Positions 38,602 through 46,885 of a stretch of DNA of 64,000 nucleotides are shown here, piece after piece; positions within the stretch are counted from its first letter, which is position 1, and the number at the start of each line of letters is the position of its first letter. Both the position numbers and the translations under genes were made by a program. The DNA comes from Bradyrhizobium sp. CB82 (lineage in GTDB: Bacteria; Pseudomonadota; Alphaproteobacteria; Rhizobiales; Xanthobacteraceae): positions 1,803,001 to 1,867,000 of the forward strand of contig NZ_CP121650.1 of the NCBI RefSeq assembly GCF_029714405.1. Direction: 5' to 3'. The notes under the pieces are model-generated. The model did not search any database, was not told the DNA's origin, and saw only the letters and a list, made by a program, of their open reading frames with translations.

Positions 38602-39699
38602 ATGGGATTCAAATGTGGGATTGTCGGGTTGCCCAATGTCGGCAAGTCGACCTTGTTCAATGCGCTGACGGAGACGGCGGCTGCGCAAGCGGCGAACTAT
38701 CCGTTCTGTACCATCGAGCCGAATGTCGGCGAGGTCGCGGTGCCGGATCCGCGGCTCGACAAGCTGTCGGCGATCGCGAAATCCGCGCAAATCATCCCGA
38801 CCCGGCTGACCTTCGTCGATATCGCAGGCCTCGTGCGCGGCGCCTCCAAGGGCGAAGGCCTCGGCAACCAGTTTCTGGCCAACATTCGCGAGGTCGATGC
38901 GATCGCGCATGTCGTGCGCTGCTTTGAAGATTCCGACATTACCCATGTCGAGGGCAAGATCGCGCCGCTCGCCGACATCGAGACCATCGAGACCGAGCTG
39001 ATGCTCGCCGACCTCGACAGCCTCGAGAAGCGCGTCGACAACCTCACCAAGAAGGCCAAGGGCAACGACAAGGACGCCAAGGAGCAGCTCGACCTTGTCA
39101 ACCGCACGCTCGTGCTGCTTCGCGACGGCAAGCCAGCGCGACTCGTCGAGCGCAAAGCAGAGGAAGAGCGCGCCTTTTCGATGCTCGGACTGTTGTCGTC
39201 GAAGCCGGTGCTCTATGTCTGCAACGTCGAGGAAGGCTCGGCTGCCACCGGCAACACCTTCTCCAAGGCGGTCGAGGAGCAGGCCGCGAAAGAGGGTGCC
39301 GTCGCTGTCGTCATCTCCGCCAAGATCGAGTCCGAGATCGCGACGCTGTCGCGCGAAGAGCGCGCCGACTTCCTGGAGACGCTGGGCCTCGAAGAGGCCG
39401 GCCTCGATCGCCTGATCCGCGCCGGCTATCGGCTGCTCGACCTCATCACCTATTTCACGGTCGGGCCGAAGGAGGCGCGCGCCTGGACCATCCATCGCGG
39501 CACCAAGGCGCCGGCGGCGGCTGGCGTCATCCACACCGATTTCGAGAAGGGTTTCATCCGCGCCGAGACCATCGCCTATGACGACTACGTCGCACTCGGC
39601 GGCGAGGCTGGCGCCCGCGATGCCGGCAAGCTTCGCCTCGAAGGCAAGGACTACACCGTCGCCGACGGCGACGTGATGCATTTCAGGTTCAATACGTAG
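38602..39699 (+). CDS. ychF: Redox-sensitive ATPase/GTPase YchF (OLA1 family)
   Basis: A 365-residue Obg-related P-loop protein that prefers ATP and binds ribosomes. G1 reads GLPNVGKST, the G3 region [18 protein letters not shown], the G4-equivalent LYVCNVEE, and a C-terminal TGS domain ([15 protein letters not shown]). Start ATG 38602 directly after the intergenic repeat. The gene is intact. Confidence 0.96.
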   Translation: MGFKCGIVGLPNVGKSTLFNALTETAAAQAANYPFCTIEPNVGEVAVPDPRLDKLSAIAKSAQIIPTRLTFVDIAGLVRGASKGEGLGNQFLANIREVDAIAHVVRCFEDSDITHVEGKIAPLADIETIETELMLADLDSLEKRVDNLTKKAKGNDKDAKEQLDLVNRTLVLLRDGKPARLVERKAEEERAFSMLGLLSSKPVLYVCNVEEGSAATGNTFSKAVEEQAAKEGAVAVVISAKIESEIATLSREERADFLETLGLEEAGLDRLIRAGYRLLDLITYFTVGPKEARAWTIHRGTKAPAAAGVIHTDFEKGFIRAETIAYDDYVALGGEAGARDAGKLRLEGKDYTVADGDVMHFRFNT

Positions 39700-39716
39700 A
39701 TTCTGCGGGACTCGCA

Positions 39717-39785
39717 GAGTGGGTCAGCGAAGCGTAACCCACCACTTCTCCCGGTGATGGAAGCGGTGGGTTACGCCTTCTCATC
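39717..39785. repeat. Partial GTGGGTTACGC-type repeat
   Basis: GTGGGTCAGCGAAGCGTAACCCACC followed by GGTGGGTTACGCC. It matches the 38,480-38,597 element and lies just before the interrupted DUF4282 gene. Confidence 0.6.
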
Positions 39786-39808
39786 CACCGTACGCACCTG
39801 CGCTTGCT

Positions 39809-40066
39809 TCACCGCATCCCGCCCTGGTCGCGGATGGCGCCGAGGTGCTCGTTGATGCGGAACACGATCAGGATGAACTCCGCGACGATGCGCGAGAACA
39901 CGATGCCGACGACGACGCTCGCAATCGAATAGAGCACCACCAGGAATCCTGCGAACGGGCTGATGGCCATTGCTGCCAGGCCCGAGAAGATGCCGGAGAT
40001 GCCGAACAGGCAGATCAGCGCTATCACCAGCCAGTAGAAGGACTTGATGATGGTCGGTGTGATGAA
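39809..40066 (-). pseudogene. DUF4282 membrane protein interrupted by the integrated element
   Basis: The C-terminal 85 codons of a small membrane protein: FITPTIIKSFYWLVIALICL, then FGISGIFSGLAAMAIS, a second hydrophobic segment (GFLVVLYSIASVVVGIV) and the DUF4282 ending EFILIVFRINEHL. Directly upstream in frame is a TAA (40067-40069) belonging to the element. The missing N-terminal ~10-20 residues should lie at the other end of the insertion, which I do not see in this window. The 3' half has no start of its own except Met-Ile at 40027, too short for both membrane passes. Confidence 0.8.
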
Positions 40067-41742
40067 TTACGCCTGCCTGTACCGATACGCCTAACCCCTT
40101 CATTTGCAATGACTTCTTCGGTCGTCCTTTTCGTGGGGAATAGATCGATGCCGCTCTCGATTGCGGAATAACGCGCATACAGACTGATCTCGTAGGGCGC
40201 GCCCGGGGCCGTCGGATGGACTACCAAGCTACCGACGACGTTTTGGAAGGCTAGCCGGGCCTCCGGATCGGCGCGGTCCTCGATCAGCTTGGCGTGGAGG
40301 AGATCGACGCTCCGGCTGAAGCTGGCGAGCGCCGCCGGGTGGAGGGTCATGACATTGCCGCCCGGTAGATGGCGGATGCGCTCCTGTAGGGCCGCCCGCT
40401 CGATCTCCTTCGCCTTGATCGCGTCGGTCAATTCCCTAACCGATCCGTCGCACTCGGCGATAGCGTCGACCAGCCGCTTGATTTGGAGATTGAGCCGATC
40501 GAGTTGCTTTTGTGCGGCCCGCCGCTCATCGCCTTCCTCACGGGCGAGTTTTGCCGCCTCGACCGCCTTAGCCTTGGCTTTCTCTTTCAGAAATTCGGGG
40601 TCGGTCAGATGCGCGTGCATGTGCTTGATCGCGCCGGCCGTCAATTCGTTGAGGTCGTAGCTTTTGGTGTGGGTGCAGGTCTTACGATAGAGCGCGCCGG
40701 AGCAGCCAACCCGCTGACCATTGCGCGAGGAAGCCATGACCGTCATCGGGCCATGGCATGCGCCGCATACGATCAGACCTGACAGCAAACCTTGCTTACG
40801 CGGGATCGTCGCCCGCTTGACATAGCCGCTCGCGCCGAATTTTTCGTGCTGGCGTTTGAGGCGGACCGCATGCGCGGCGTTCCAGAGTTCATCGGAGATG
40901 ACGCGGAGATCGGGCATATCGACTGTGATCAAATCCTCCGGATCGAGGGCGCGGACTTCGCGCTTGCCAGTGGCTGGATTTTTTGGCGCGGTGAAACGGT
41001 TCTTAACGTACTTGCCGATATACAGTTGGTTGTGGAGCAAGCCGCGCTTGGCACCCTTACCTCCGACGATGCCTTGATAATTCCACGCCGGTTGTCCGCT
41101 CGGCGATGGGATTTTGTCTTTCGCGAGGCCGGCAACGATTTGGCGCGGCGTCATCCCGCTCGCGTATTCGGTGAAGATGCGCCGGACGATCTTTGCCTCT
41201 TGCTCATTGATGGCGCGCTTGCCCGGCTGATGCTCGACGCAATCGTAACCATAGGCGGCGCATGTAGTGATCCGCCCTTTCAACGCCGCTTGGTCATGGC
41301 CGCGCTTGACGCGGATGGCAAGTTTTTTGATGAAGTCTTCGTTGCTATGCCCCTCGAACAGCAATTGAAGGTCGCTGACTTCGCCGCTCATGTTGAAGAT
41401 GCGGATGCGGTGAAACTCAAAGCGATCGGCGAGCCAGAACATATCGGCCTTGCGGCGCGATAACCGGTCGGTTGCTTCAACCAAGACCGCAGCAAATTCG
41501 CCGCGCTCAGCGGCCACGAGCAGATCGCGCGTCAAGCCGGGGCGCTCGAAAAGAGAACTGCCCGAGACGGCTCGGTCTGCGTAGTAATGGCGCCTGTCAA
41601 GCTGGAGATTGAGCCGCTTCGCGGCTTTCTCCAGCATCGCGAATTGATCTTCGATCGAGGTGTCCTTTTGCAAGTCGCTGGAATAGCGGGCATACAGCGC
41701 AGCTTTCAGCGGCTTGGCGTCCCGATGGTGATGCTTTGACAT
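40024..41742 (-). CDS. Large serine recombinase (integrase)
   Basis: A 572-residue site-specific recombinase. The resolvase-type catalytic domain contains the nucleophile serine in ALYARYSSDLQKDTSIEDQ; the recombinase domain (KGRITTCAAYGYDCVE, GMTPRQIVAGLA), a zinc-ribbon region (GLIVCGACHGPM ... CSGALYRKTCTHT) and a coiled coil (ARLAREEGDERRAAQKQLDR-like region, residues ~390-460) follow. Such enzymes integrate and excise phages and islands without a large repeat. The reading frame crosses the junction at 40,066 so the last ~14 residues and the stop codon come from the DUF4282 gene. Confidence 0.93.
   Translation of the reverse strand: MSKHHHRDAKPLKAALYARYSSDLQKDTSIEDQFAMLEKAAKRLNLQLDRRHYYADRAVSGSSLFERPGLTRDLLVAAERGEFAAVLVEATDRLSRRKADMFWLADRFEFHRIRIFNMSGEVSDLQLLFEGHSNEDFIKKLAIRVKRGHDQAALKGRITTCAAYGYDCVEHQPGKRAINEQEAKIVRRIFTEYASGMTPRQIVAGLAKDKIPSPSGQPAWNYQGIVGGKGAKRGLLHNQLYIGKYVKNRFTAPKNPATGKREVRALDPEDLITVDMPDLRVISDELWNAAHAVRLKRQHEKFGASGYVKRATIPRKQGLLSGLIVCGACHGPMTVMASSRNGQRVGCSGALYRKTCTHTKSYDLNELTAGAIKHMHAHLTDPEFLKEKAKAKAVEAAKLAREEGDERRAAQKQLDRLNLQIKRLVDAIAECDGSVRELTDAIKAKEIERAALQERIRHLPGGNVMTLHPAALASFSRSVDLLHAKLIEDRADPEARLAFQNVVGSLVVHPTAPGAPYEISLYARYSAIESGIDLFPTKRTTEEVIANEGVRRIGTGRRNSSHRPSSSPSTGW
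40055..40075. other. Left attachment junction (attL) in the DUF4282 gene
   Basis: The host-like frame (minus strand FITPT...) breaks exactly at 40066/40067, where element sequence begins. The crossover core of a serine recombinase can be as short as 2-10 bases; candidates lie in GGTGTGATGAATTACGCC. Without the other end the core cannot be fixed. Confidence 0.55.
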
Positions 41743-41948
41743 TGGTTGCGTCGTTCTTTCTTAAGTTGCCTTTGGCGATGTTCCTCCCGGGCTTCCGCCC
41801 GGCCTAGCGCCCTCGCTAATTCGAGCCACTGCTCGCGATGACTTGGATGGTCGAGGTTTCGGGGATCAGCAGGATCAAGCGGTCGGACGGTGCCCTTTAA
41901 CTGCCTCTTGCGCCCTTCGGATTTCCGGGAGGCTACTCGGGAATGCAT
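41706..41948 (-). CDS. Small conserved protein overlapping the recombinase start
   Basis: An 80-residue basic protein (MHSRVASRKSEGRKRQLKGT, then LDPADPRNLDHPSHREQWLELARALGRAEA). The HPxHRExWLxLARALGR stretch recurs, as I recall, in small proteins encoded just ahead of serine recombinases in Bradyrhizobium. It overlaps the recombinase start by 37 bases. A role as accessory or excision factor is inference from position only. Confidence 0.65.
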   Translation of the reverse strand: MHSRVASRKSEGRKRQLKGTVRPLDPADPRNLDHPSHREQWLELARALGRAEAREEHRQRQLKKERRNQCQSITIGTPSR

Positions 41949-42069
41949 TACTGAAACTCTGTCGGACCTGCGGGAGAATCGCAAAAAAGGCAACAATCCC
42001 GCTATCTAGCGATAGTCCCGACATTTTTTGGGTCGGGTTTCGGCCCCTTTCGGCCGGGGCCCGTTTCAC

Positions 42070-42318
42070 TCAAGCTGATTTGCCGGGGCGCCCCGGTCGG
42101 GTCAGCCCGGCCAGGCGGCCCTCCCGCCGATATCTTTGGCTATTCCGAACCACGCGGGCCTTATGGCAAGCCTTGCAGACCCGCATGCGGCGCGGCTTAT
42201 AGCCGTCGCGCGCTTGCATGTAGAATTCGGTCTCGGGCTTCTCCACGTTGCACGCCTTGCAAGTCAGTGTGGGGATGTCTGCCAGGGCGGGTTGGCTTCG
42301 GGTACTCTCATCACTCAT
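42070..42318 (-). CDS. Small zinc-finger-like phage protein
   Basis: An 82-residue protein with two CxxC pairs 22 residues apart (TLTCKACNVEK and MRVCKACHKA), enough for one zinc site, and a basic C-terminus. Start at ATG 42318, which overlaps the stop of the upstream gene by four bases like its neighbours; ATG 42342 is possible. A DNA-binding or HNH-like role is plausible; no HNH histidines are clear. Confidence 0.7.
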   Translation of the reverse strand: MSDESTRSQPALADIPTLTCKACNVEKPETEFYMQARDGYKPRRMRVCKACHKARVVRNSQRYRREGRLAGLTRPGRPGKSA

Positions 42319-42689
42319 GAACGCCACTTTCGTTTCGGCCATCGCGATCGGTGCAGCGCCCGCTGATCTTTCGGCGTGAGCATGCGGCGCCGGAATTCCT
42401 CCTCAGCCGCCGAGACGCGCCGGATTTTCGCGATCTCGGGGATGTCCCGCTTGGCCGTCTTTTCGCGATGGCCCGGAATCAAGCGCGGGTCCAAATTCCA
42501 CGGCTCGGTCGGCCCGCCGGCCTCGGCGCGGATCGGATAGTGGTCAAACTGGAATAGCGAGATGATTTGGTCCGCGGTCATCTGTTTCGCGTGCTCGTGC
42601 GGGACCAGCCGCTTCCCGCGCTCGTCGGTTAGCGCCAGCAGCGCGGCGGCGCATCTGATCCGGAGGTTGGGCGAGCGCGCAGTCCTCAT
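42315..42689 (-). CDS. HNH-endonuclease-like phage protein
   Basis: A 124-residue protein. The segment LFQFDHYPIRAEAGGPTEPW then NLDPRLIPGHREKT resembles the central part of HNH-type nucleases (DH...GG...N...H), which bind one metal. It lacks the zinc cysteines of many HNH proteins. The start ATG 42689 overlaps the preceding gene by four bases (ATGA). It could be a nicking enzyme for replication or packaging, but this is not certain. Confidence 0.65.
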   Translation of the reverse strand: MRTARSPNLRIRCAAALLALTDERGKRLVPHEHAKQMTADQIISLFQFDHYPIRAEAGGPTEPWNLDPRLIPGHREKTAKRDIPEIAKIRRVSAAEEEFRRRMLTPKDQRALHRSRWPKRKWRS

Positions 42690-42898
42690 AACCAGCCATT
42701 CTCCCGCAGCATCTCTCGGCCCTGCTCGGACAGTCGCAGCCGCTTCAAATGGATCGGCCGACCGTCTTTGACGGTCTCGATCAAGCCGCGCCTGAGCAGA
42801 CGCGTGCGCATCGAATGCCCAGGCGCGGTGCGATCGAACCAGCCGACCTCGCCGCGCGAAGCGAACCAGCGCAGGGCCTTGATCGTTGCTGGCGTCAT
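42686..42898 (-). CDS. Small winged-helix-like protein of unknown function
   Basis: A 70-residue protein: MTPATIKALRWFASRGEVGW, then MRTRLLRRGLIETVKDGRPI and LRLSEQGREML. The pattern (helix, LxRRGLIE, beta wing, LSEQGREML) is that of a single winged-helix domain. Overlapping ATGA junctions on both sides show tight translational coupling. No target is known. Confidence 0.65.
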   Translation of the reverse strand: MTPATIKALRWFASRGEVGWFDRTAPGHSMRTRLLRRGLIETVKDGRPIHLKRLRLSEQGREMLRENGWL

Positions 42899-43182
42899 TG
42901 CACCCGCTCCTTGACCTCGCTCTCGATAATCGATCGCGTATAGGCTGCCCACTCGTCGTACTCGGCGAGCGCATCCGCCGGATCGAGGTAAGGCACGGCG
43001 CGAAAGACAGCGACGGCTAGATTGCCGATCACGTTGTAGGCGACGCCGACCGGGATGCCGTCGAGTTGGCTTAGGATGATCTCGGCGGCCTCGCGGCCGA
43101 CATCCGCATCACGCTGGGATTGCTCTGGCGTGCGGCCGAGAGCGTCGCGGTTGTCTGCCATGGGGATCTGAAACTTCAGCAT
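42895..43182 (-). CDS. Small phage protein of unknown function
   Basis: A 95-residue acidic protein (MLKFQIPMADNRDALGRTPE ... EYDEWAAYTRSIIESEV). Mostly helical by eye, with no domain I can name. Its ATG overlaps the upstream stop as TGATG and its own stop overlaps the next start as ATGA. Confidence 0.6.
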   Translation of the reverse strand: MLKFQIPMADNRDALGRTPEQSQRDADVGREAAEIILSQLDGIPVGVAYNVIGNLAVAVFRAVPYLDPADALAEYDEWAAYTRSIIESEVKERVQ

Positions 43183-43379
43183 CACGCGGCCTGCGCCTGC
43201 GATGGCTGCCCCCTTGGCTTGCGCTGGCGCTTCTCGCCTTCGAGCACGCTGGAGAACGACTTGATCGCCGCCGCCAGTTCATTCGCCTGCGTCTTGGTGG
43301 TGATCGCCGCCGTGATGTGCAATTCCACCAGTTCGTTGCTGGTGTCGACGCGGATATCGGTGCCCTTCGGAATTTTCAT
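43182..43379 (-). CDS. Small phage protein of unknown function
   Basis: A 65-residue protein (MKIPKGTDIRVDTSNELVEL, then HITAAITTKTQANELAAAIK) with a basic Gln-rich tail. Alternating hydrophobics in the first half suggest a small beta sheet followed by one helix. No family recognised. Confidence 0.55.
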   Translation of the reverse strand: MKIPKGTDIRVDTSNELVELHITAAITTKTQANELAAAIKSFSSVLEGEKRQRKPRGQPSQAQAA

Positions 43380-43436
43380 TTGTGCTCTCCCAATAATCTC
43401 AGATGCGGACGGCGTGAGTGTCCTGCGCCGCTCGCG

Positions 43437-43646
43437 CTATTGTGCGATCTTTCGCCGGAGTTGAGACCGGAGCATGCCGGCATATCGCTTGCTGACATCG
43501 GTGCCGCGATGAATGAGCAGACAGGCGTGGTAGCCGCGCCGCGTGGTGAAGTGCACCCGGGTATGGCTCCCGCCCTCGGTGATCCGCACATCCGACCCGC
43601 CAGCATCGCGGATGTCGCCAACGATGTCCCGCACCAGCTTGCGCAT
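43437..43646 (-). CDS. Small HicA-like or dsRBD-like phage protein
   Basis: A 69-residue basic protein (MRKLVRDIVGDIRDAGGSDV ... GSHTRVHFTTRRGYHACLLI ... KRYAGMLRSQLRRKIAQ). The order helix, two or three strands, helix with GGSHTRV resembles the double-stranded-RNA-binding fold of HicA-type proteins, but no antitoxin partner is apparent. Start ATG 43646. Confidence 0.6.
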   Translation of the reverse strand: MRKLVRDIVGDIRDAGGSDVRITEGGSHTRVHFTTRRGYHACLLIHRGTDVSKRYAGMLRSQLRRKIAQ

Positions 43647-43650
43647 GGGA

Positions 43651-44052
43651 TCACCCGCCGATCGCGGCGCGGATCGCGTCCGCATACTTGCCGCAAGCGT
43701 AGGAGACCGCCGAATGGTTGCGGTTAAAGACGCGGCCGATCTCACTGAATTTTGCGCCGGTTATCACGTAAACGAACGCCATGATCTTGTGGCGGACTTC
43801 CGCATTGTCGGCGTCACGAGTAGTGGACTGCAAATGGTCAATGCTGGTCTCGAAAGCGCGCGCGGCGACATCGCGCGCCACTACGCAATGGTTGAGGTAA
43901 GGCCGCGCCGCGCAGATGCGACGAAACTCGCGGGCCATGTCGGCGTAGCTTGGGCGCGAGAAAACGCGCCGCGCGATGTCCAGACCGTGCGCCATCCCGC
44001 ACAGAAAGTGCGTATCTCCCGACCGCGGTATTCCCATTGCAGGCATTCCCAT
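43651..44052 (-). CDS. DnaA domain IV-like DNA-binding protein
   Basis: A 133-residue protein. The C-terminal part KIMAFVYVITGAKFSEIGRVF then NRNHSAVSYACGKYADAI is like the DnaA box-binding domain (domain IV), whose signature has D/N-H-S/T-V. It lacks the AAA+ domain. Phage copies may bind host DnaA boxes or the element's own origin. The ATG overlaps the recT stop (TGATG). Confidence 0.75.
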   Translation of the reverse strand: MGMPAMGIPRSGDTHFLCGMAHGLDIARRVFSRPSYADMAREFRRICAARPYLNHCVVARDVAARAFETSIDHLQSTTRDADNAEVRHKIMAFVYVITGAKFSEIGRVFNRNHSAVSYACGKYADAIRAAIGG

Positions 44053-44996
44053 CACTTGTCGTTTTCCATTGGCCGATCGCCCGGGAAGTCGGACCCGGAG
44101 GGCACGGCGGGAGGTTCTTTGCTTTCCGGCTTGGACTTGCTTTTCGGTGATGCGGAGGCCTGCGCGTCGATCGCGTCGATTGCGGCTTGACCGAGCGCGG
44201 ACGATGATCCGCGCAGCCGCGCGGTCAGTCCGGGGGAAACGTCTCTTGCGTGGTCGGAGGCGACGGTGAAGCCGGCATCCTCCATTTCATCGCGGCCATA
44301 CATGCCAGCGATGATGTCGGGGCAATACATGCGCGCCCAATCGCGCGACATGTTGTAGAACAGTTGAAGGTCAGGCTTGAGGTCCCACAGCGGCGAGCCC
44401 TTGATCTTGCCTTTGTCGTTGCGGCCCGGCCGCAGCTTGCCGAGCGTGAATTGATCGGGATCGGCGTCGAGCGGCGGGAAATAGCGCGGCTCGGCCTCGC
44501 CCTTGAAGGTCGCCCAAACGCGGCACTTGCGGGCGTCGCCTTGCCCCTCGTAGCCGACTTGCAAGCGGGTGGTGATCGGCGCCCGGGCCTCGATGATCGC
44601 GTGAAAGAACTGGCTTTCATATGCGACTTGCTCGATCTTCTGGCCGTTCTGCCATTGCTCGACGATATAGGTCCATGCCGCGAGCGCGAGCGGCGAAACG
44701 CCGAGTTCCTGCGCGCGCAGACAGATCGCGAAGCACCCGCCGACATTGCCTTGCAGCCACGGCTTGAGCATCGGGCCGGCCGACGCGAGAAGCTTGGCCG
44801 CATCGACCATATCGCGGAGGTTGGAGTAGTCGACGCCGCCGCCCTTGAACAGTGTCACGGCCTCAGTGCGCTCGGTGACGACCTTCTCCGCGTTACCCTC
44901 GACTAGATCGCGGCGGGTCACGCGCTCCGTGCCGGCTTGCTGTAGGGGCGGCGGCGCATCTTGCGGGCGGTCGATGGTCTCGGTTTGCTCAGACAT
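44052..44996 (-). CDS. recT: RecT-family single-strand annealing protein
   Basis: A 314-residue recombinase that anneals complementary single strands. The family core is seen in LASAGPMLKPWLQGNVGGCF, LRAQELGVSPLALAAWTYIV, the TTRLQVGYEGQG region and MSRDWARMYCPDIIAG. It is preceded in the operon by the nuclease expected to make its substrate, with overlapping codons (TGATG at 44996). The C-terminus is a hydrophilic tail with no domain. Confidence 0.85.
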   Translation of the reverse strand: MSEQTETIDRPQDAPPPLQQAGTERVTRRDLVEGNAEKVVTERTEAVTLFKGGGVDYSNLRDMVDAAKLLASAGPMLKPWLQGNVGGCFAICLRAQELGVSPLALAAWTYIVEQWQNGQKIEQVAYESQFFHAIIEARAPITTRLQVGYEGQGDARKCRVWATFKGEAEPRYFPPLDADPDQFTLGKLRPGRNDKGKIKGSPLWDLKPDLQLFYNMSRDWARMYCPDIIAGMYGRDEMEDAGFTVASDHARDVSPGLTARLRGSSSALGQAAIDAIDAQASASPKSKSKPESKEPPAVPSGSDFPGDRPMENDK

Positions 44997-45919
44997 CACG
45001 CGGCCTCCCGCAATTCGTATTTCGCCCGGTCATCGACCGACTTGCGCCACCAATCCGGCATGTCGACATATTCGGCGTCGGGCCGGTCGTCGCCAGGACC
45101 CGGCCATTCGCCGCTCTGGTAGCACTGCCAAAAGGTCTTGGCAGCCAACTCATTCAGATTGTGCCCGCGCGCCAAATCCTCGTCCTTGAGCGTCTGAGCA
45201 CGCACGCAATGCGGCTTCTCGCTCTCGACCCAAAGCAAGGTGAAGGTATTCGCGACCATGCCGATCGCGCGGGCACCCTCCATCACCAGCGCGGCTTGCT
45301 GCATGTAGCCGTATTCGGCGATCGAGTATTGCGTGTCGCGGTACAGGACCGAGGCGGTGGTCTTGAGGTCGACGAAATCGCCGCTGTCGTTCGGCATCTC
45401 GTCCGGCCGGGCTTTCTTCCAAAAGCCGCGCGGGTCTTTCCAGATCAGCGAGCGCTCGGGCGCGCCGCCGAGCATGCCCTGCTGCACCAGCGGGAATTTG
45501 CCGAGCGCGATGATCATGCCTTTGGCGCGCGTAGCGAGCGATGGCGTGATGACGTATTTGCCGGCAGCTTGCTGCTCGTCGCGCCAGTCCTGCCAGACCT
45601 TCAAGCGCATGTTGTACGGCTTGCCGCCGACTTCCGGCGGGCAGAGCACGCAATCGTCGTCGAACGGCTCGCCGGCCACCGCCTTGTGCACAAACCGGCC
45701 GAGCGCCATGCTCTCGGTCTGCGGCTCACCGTCGCGGTGTGGATTGAGCGAAGAATTCGCGAAAGCGTGCGCGGGCGACTTACGGATGATGTTGCGAAGC
45801 ATCGACGACGAGACGCTGACCGCATCGCACAAATCGTGACGATGGTAGTCCCCGAGCGGAATGTTGCGATAGAGTCCTGGCCGAGTGATCGGCTTGCCGT
45901 CCCATGAAATTGATTGCAT
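44996..45919 (-). CDS. PD-(D/E)XK exonuclease, RecE/Exo VIII-like
   Basis: A 307-residue nuclease. The catalytic core has the expected order: ALGRFVHKAVAGEPF, a conserved Asp in GDFVDLKTTAS (the D...LKT motif) and the following YGYMQQAALVMEG helix. Such proteins resect double-stranded ends to feed RecT. First gene of the minus-strand early operon; its start lies beside the divergent control region. Confidence 0.85.
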   Translation of the reverse strand: MQSISWDGKPITRPGLYRNIPLGDYHRHDLCDAVSVSSSMLRNIIRKSPAHAFANSSLNPHRDGEPQTESMALGRFVHKAVAGEPFDDDCVLCPPEVGGKPYNMRLKVWQDWRDEQQAAGKYVITPSLATRAKGMIIALGKFPLVQQGMLGGAPERSLIWKDPRGFWKKARPDEMPNDSGDFVDLKTTASVLYRDTQYSIAEYGYMQQAALVMEGARAIGMVANTFTLLWVESEKPHCVRAQTLKDEDLARGHNLNELAAKTFWQCYQSGEWPGPGDDRPDAEYVDMPDWWRKSVDDRAKYELREAA

Positions 45920-46361
45920 TGCACTGCACCGCGCTTTTCATTCCCGAAGCCCCGTTCGCTCGAAACAAAATCCTCCCGTGCTCTGCGAAACTGCCGTTTC
46001 GCAAAGGTGATGCTCGGAACCATTCGATCTTTGGTGGTGCCGCCCGCTACTATCGGCGGCCGGTGACGCCTCGCGCCGGGCTGTTATTTGTTTGTTGGAT
46101 CGCCCGTCCTACGCACGTAAATTTTCATGCCGCTTCGCGCCCGATGTCAACATAGGGTCATGAAAAAATCCGGCAGAGTGAAACTTTCGACTTTCGGTAG
46201 CAGCAAAAAGTTTTCTACTCACGCGCGGATGCACCGCGCGCTAGCCGCAAAAATGCCGTTTACGAAATTGCCCGGCAAAGATCGCGTTTTTCAGATGACG
46301 CGCACGCAAATTATTGCCTATTCGATGTGGCTGTCTGCTTCGCGACCAAAGGCAGCGTGCG
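45920..46361. other. Divergent early control region of the element
   Basis: About 440 bases between the leftward recE-like gene and the rightward gcrA-like gene, less GC-rich than its surroundings. It contains the palindrome listed next. No repressor gene of cI or Cro type lies beside it. A short rightward open frame (46160-46387) is listed separately at low confidence. Confidence 0.6.
45984..46003. promoter_or_regulatory. Perfect palindromic operator-like site
   Basis: TGCGAAAC, spacer TGCC, GTTTCGCA: eight-base arms, perfect. It lies 65 bases upstream of the leftward recE-like start, a good place for a repressor of the leftward early operon. Confidence 0.6.
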
Positions 46362-46387
46362 ATGGCTCATTCGAACGAATGGTCTGA
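46160..46387 (+). CDS. Possible small basic protein before gcrA
   Basis: A 75-codon open frame (MKKSGRVKLSTFGSSKKFST ... QIIAYSMWLS) in the control region, overlapping the gcrA-like start by 26 bases. It has no recognisable domain and no clear ribosome-binding site; coding is doubtful. Confidence 0.25.
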   Translation: MKKSGRVKLSTFGSSKKFSTHARMHRALAAKMPFTKLPGKDRVFQMTRTQIIAYSMWLSASRPKAACDGSFERMV

Positions 46388-46781
46388 CAAGGCCGAAATC
46401 ACCCTGCGACAATTGTTCAATGCCGGCGCGTCGGCCGCGCTGATCGCCGAGGCGGTCGAGAAAACGCGCAGCGCCGTCTGCGGCAAGATCAAGCGGCTAA
46501 GACTCCATCGCGAGAGCGGGCCGATCATGACGAAGTTCGGGCGATCGAGCTGCCCATCGAAGAAAACGCCGCCGGCACCGCTCCCGAAATTCATCGCGGA
46601 GGCGGTCTCCGAGCCCGTGTCGATCTTGCGCGCGAAACCGCATCACTGCCGCGCGGTGCTCGACGAGCGCGATCCGAAAGGGCTGGCGATGTTCTGCGGC
46701 GCGCGCAAGGTGCCGGGATCGCCATGGTGCGCGAAGCACAAGCGCAAGTTCGTCGTCACCGCTTACGTCGGGAGGGCGTGA
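46362..46781 (+). CDS. GcrA-family cell-cycle regulator
   Basis: A 139-residue protein. The N-terminus EWSDKAEITLRQLFNAGASA, then LIAEAVEKTRSAVCGKIKRL is the GcrA HTH. The C-terminal part with CRAVLDERDP...MFCGARKVPGSPWCAKH matches the sigma-70-binding part of the family. GcrA recruits RNA polymerase to promoters carrying methylated GANTC. Host and phage copies exist; this one lies inside the element as first gene of the right arm. Confidence 0.88.
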   Translation: MAHSNEWSDKAEITLRQLFNAGASAALIAEAVEKTRSAVCGKIKRLRLHRESGPIMTKFGRSSCPSKKTPPAPLPKFIAEAVSEPVSILRAKPHHCRAVLDERDPKGLAMFCGARKVPGSPWCAKHKRKFVVTAYVGRA

Positions 46782-46885
46782 TGGGCCGCCCACGCGCGGC
46801 CCGGCGATCGATCCCAATTCGCCGAGGCCCCGTCAATCGAAAGGGAAAGCCGAATGGCAAAGCAAGCAGCGCAGCAGACGAATGA
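46781..46885 (+). CDS. Possible 34-residue basic peptide
   Basis: ATG 46781 overlaps the gcrA stop as TGATG and encodes an Arg/Lys-rich peptide (MGRPRAARRSIPIRRGPVNR). It overlaps the next gene. The overlap style fits the operon, but composition alone could produce it. Confidence 0.25.
   Translation: MGRPRAARRSIPIRRGPVNRKGKPNGKASSAADE

Noticed and set aside
43437..43646. HicA-type toxin of a toxin-antitoxin pair
   Set aside because: The fold outline is HicA-like, but neither neighbour resembles a HicB antitoxin, and the catalytic His is not placed convincingly.
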